From an uncultured Bacteroidales bacterium (GTDB taxonomy: Bacteria > Bacteroidota > Bacteroidia > Bacteroidales > UBA932), in contig CAKUYG010000032.1 in assembly GCA_934702165.1 (NCBI GenBank), positions 1 through 15,290 on the forward strand: a stretch of 15,290 bases of DNA, in the 5' to 3' direction. Numbering within the stretch: the stretch's first letter is position 1; each line of letters opens with the position of its first letter. A model generated the notes under the pieces. It was not told the origin of the DNA, ran no database searches, and worked only from the letters and a program-made list of their open reading frames with translations. The position numbers and the translations under genes are program-made. This document shows, piece after piece, positions 14,653 through 15,290 of the stretch.

Positions 14653-15290
14653 CTAAGTTGTCTTCAGCTGCTTGCCCGGCTCCTTGAAGAAGATCATGAA
14701 GAGCACCCCGACCACGAAAGAATAGGCAGCGAAAACGTACCAGGCCGTGCTCCAGTCAGGCGTAGCGGCATCATATACGAAATGATTGACGACCAGTCCG
14801 GCAGCCCATGTGCCTATGGATGCCCCGAGCCCGTTGGTCATCAGCATGAAGAGCCCCTGGGCGGAGGAGCGCATCCCCTTGTCCACATTCTCATTGACAA
14901 AGAGCGAACCCGAGATGTTGAAGAAATCGAAAGCCACACCGTACACTATGCAGCTGAGCACAAACATCCAAACGCCGGATCCGGGGTTGCCTAGGCCGAA
15001 GAAACCGAAACGGAAGACCCAGGCGAACATCGCAATGAGCATCACCTTCTTGATTCCGAACTTCTTCATAAATATAGGTATCAGCAAGATGCAGAGAGTC
15101 TCTGAAACCTGGCTCAGTGAAATCAATGCATTGGCGTTGTTGGCACCCCAGGTGTCAGCAAATGCCGGGTTGTCCTTGAAAGAGGTGATGAATGTGTTGG
15201 CGTAGCCGTTGGTTATCTGGAGGGCGGCCCCGAGAAGCATGGAGAAGATGAAGAAAATCGCGAAATGTTTGTTCTCGAACAGCTTGAATG
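14653..15290 (-). CDS. nupG: NupG-type nucleoside:H+ symporter (MFS), C-terminal part
   Basis: This is a major facilitator superfamily nucleoside importer in the inner membrane, driven by protons. The frame runs past the right edge, so the N-terminal half is missing; about 212 codons are present. The sequence aligns closely by eye with the second half of E. coli NupG: NKHFAIFFIFSMLLGAALQI, SQVSETLCILLIPIFMKKFGIK, AWVFRFGFFGLGNPG, VYGVAFDFFNISGSLFV and SAQGLFMLMTNGLG all have direct counterparts. These cover membrane segments 7-12. The protein ends shortly after FKEPGKQLKTT at the TAG at 14653. The gene converges with the pot operon across a 129-bp gap holding two hairpins. Substrate range among nucleosides is not visible, and a xanthosine variant is possible. 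Confidence 0.93.
   Translation of the reverse strand, partial: FKLFENKHFAIFFIFSMLLGAALQITNGYANTFITSFKDNPAFADTWGANNANALISLSQVSETLCILLIPIFMKKFGIKKVMLIAMFAWVFRFGFFGLGNPGSGVWMFVLSCIVYGVAFDFFNISGSLFVNENVDKGMRSSAQGLFMLMTNGLGASIGTWAAGLVVNHFVYDAATPDWSTAWYVFAAYSFVVGVLFMIFFKEPGKQLKTT

Noticed and set aside
1..15290. CRISPR array, toxin-antitoxin pair, defence island or complete insertion sequence
   Set aside because: No regularly spaced repeats, transposase, terminal inverted repeats or defence-type genes are visible; apart from the recombinase and small hypothetical proteins, the genes are core metabolism or transport.

Overview
The window looks like a piece of a chromosome from the phylum Bacteroidota, probably order Bacteroidales. 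Pointers are the TAnnTTTG-type promoter elements, the lack of obvious Shine-Dalgarno sequences, a DUF5715-type protein, a lipoprotein M23 peptidase with a GPHLDF motif, and a Bacteroidetes-style tyrosine recombinase. All of this is judged by eye; no database search was run. Most of the window is ordinary metabolism and transport, densely packed, with no gene-free stretch over about 205 bases.

Layout. (1) 1-2505, plus strand: the end of gcvPA, then gcvPB (the two chains of glycine decarboxylase P-protein), then a membrane-anchored DUF5715/M15-like protein whose start overlaps the gcvPB stop. (2) 2489-5981, minus strand: a HerA/YjgR-like ATPase, an M23 cell-wall peptidase lipoprotein and the tRNA methyltransferase trmO, packed as one operon and converging on region 1. 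(3) 6075-6746, plus: aquaporin aqpZ with its own terminator. (4) 6837-7935: a solitary tyrosine recombinase whose 3' end faces the 3' end of a minus-strand tRNA-Phe(GAA) gene. The tRNA has a mismatch in its T-stem, and its promoter lies inside a 13-bp imperfect inverted repeat. (5) 7950-9140, minus: a PatB/MalY-type C-S lyase or aminotransferase. (6) 9242-14523, plus: an operon of an acidic predicted outer-membrane barrel followed by potA, potB, potC and potD, joined by a 5-nt gap, overlaps of 8 and 4 nt, and a zero gap. It ends in a large hairpin and an intrinsic terminator. (7) 14653-15290, minus: the C-terminal part of a NupG-type nucleoside:H+ symporter, cut by the window edge.

How the genes work together. 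GcvPA and GcvPB form the glycine-decarboxylating enzyme of the glycine cleavage system. The Pot operon appears to encode a complete two-membrane polyamine route: a barrel in the outer membrane, a tethered binding protein (PotD), two permeases and an ATPase. Its unusual parts are the co-transcribed barrel, a PotA with a duplicated C-terminal regulatory module, and a PotD with both a lipid anchor and a C-terminal membrane helix with an Arg-rich tail. I see no CRISPR array, no complete mobile element and no clear unknown defence system. The least ordinary stretch is the lone recombinase, tRNA-Phe and inverted repeat at 6837-7935.
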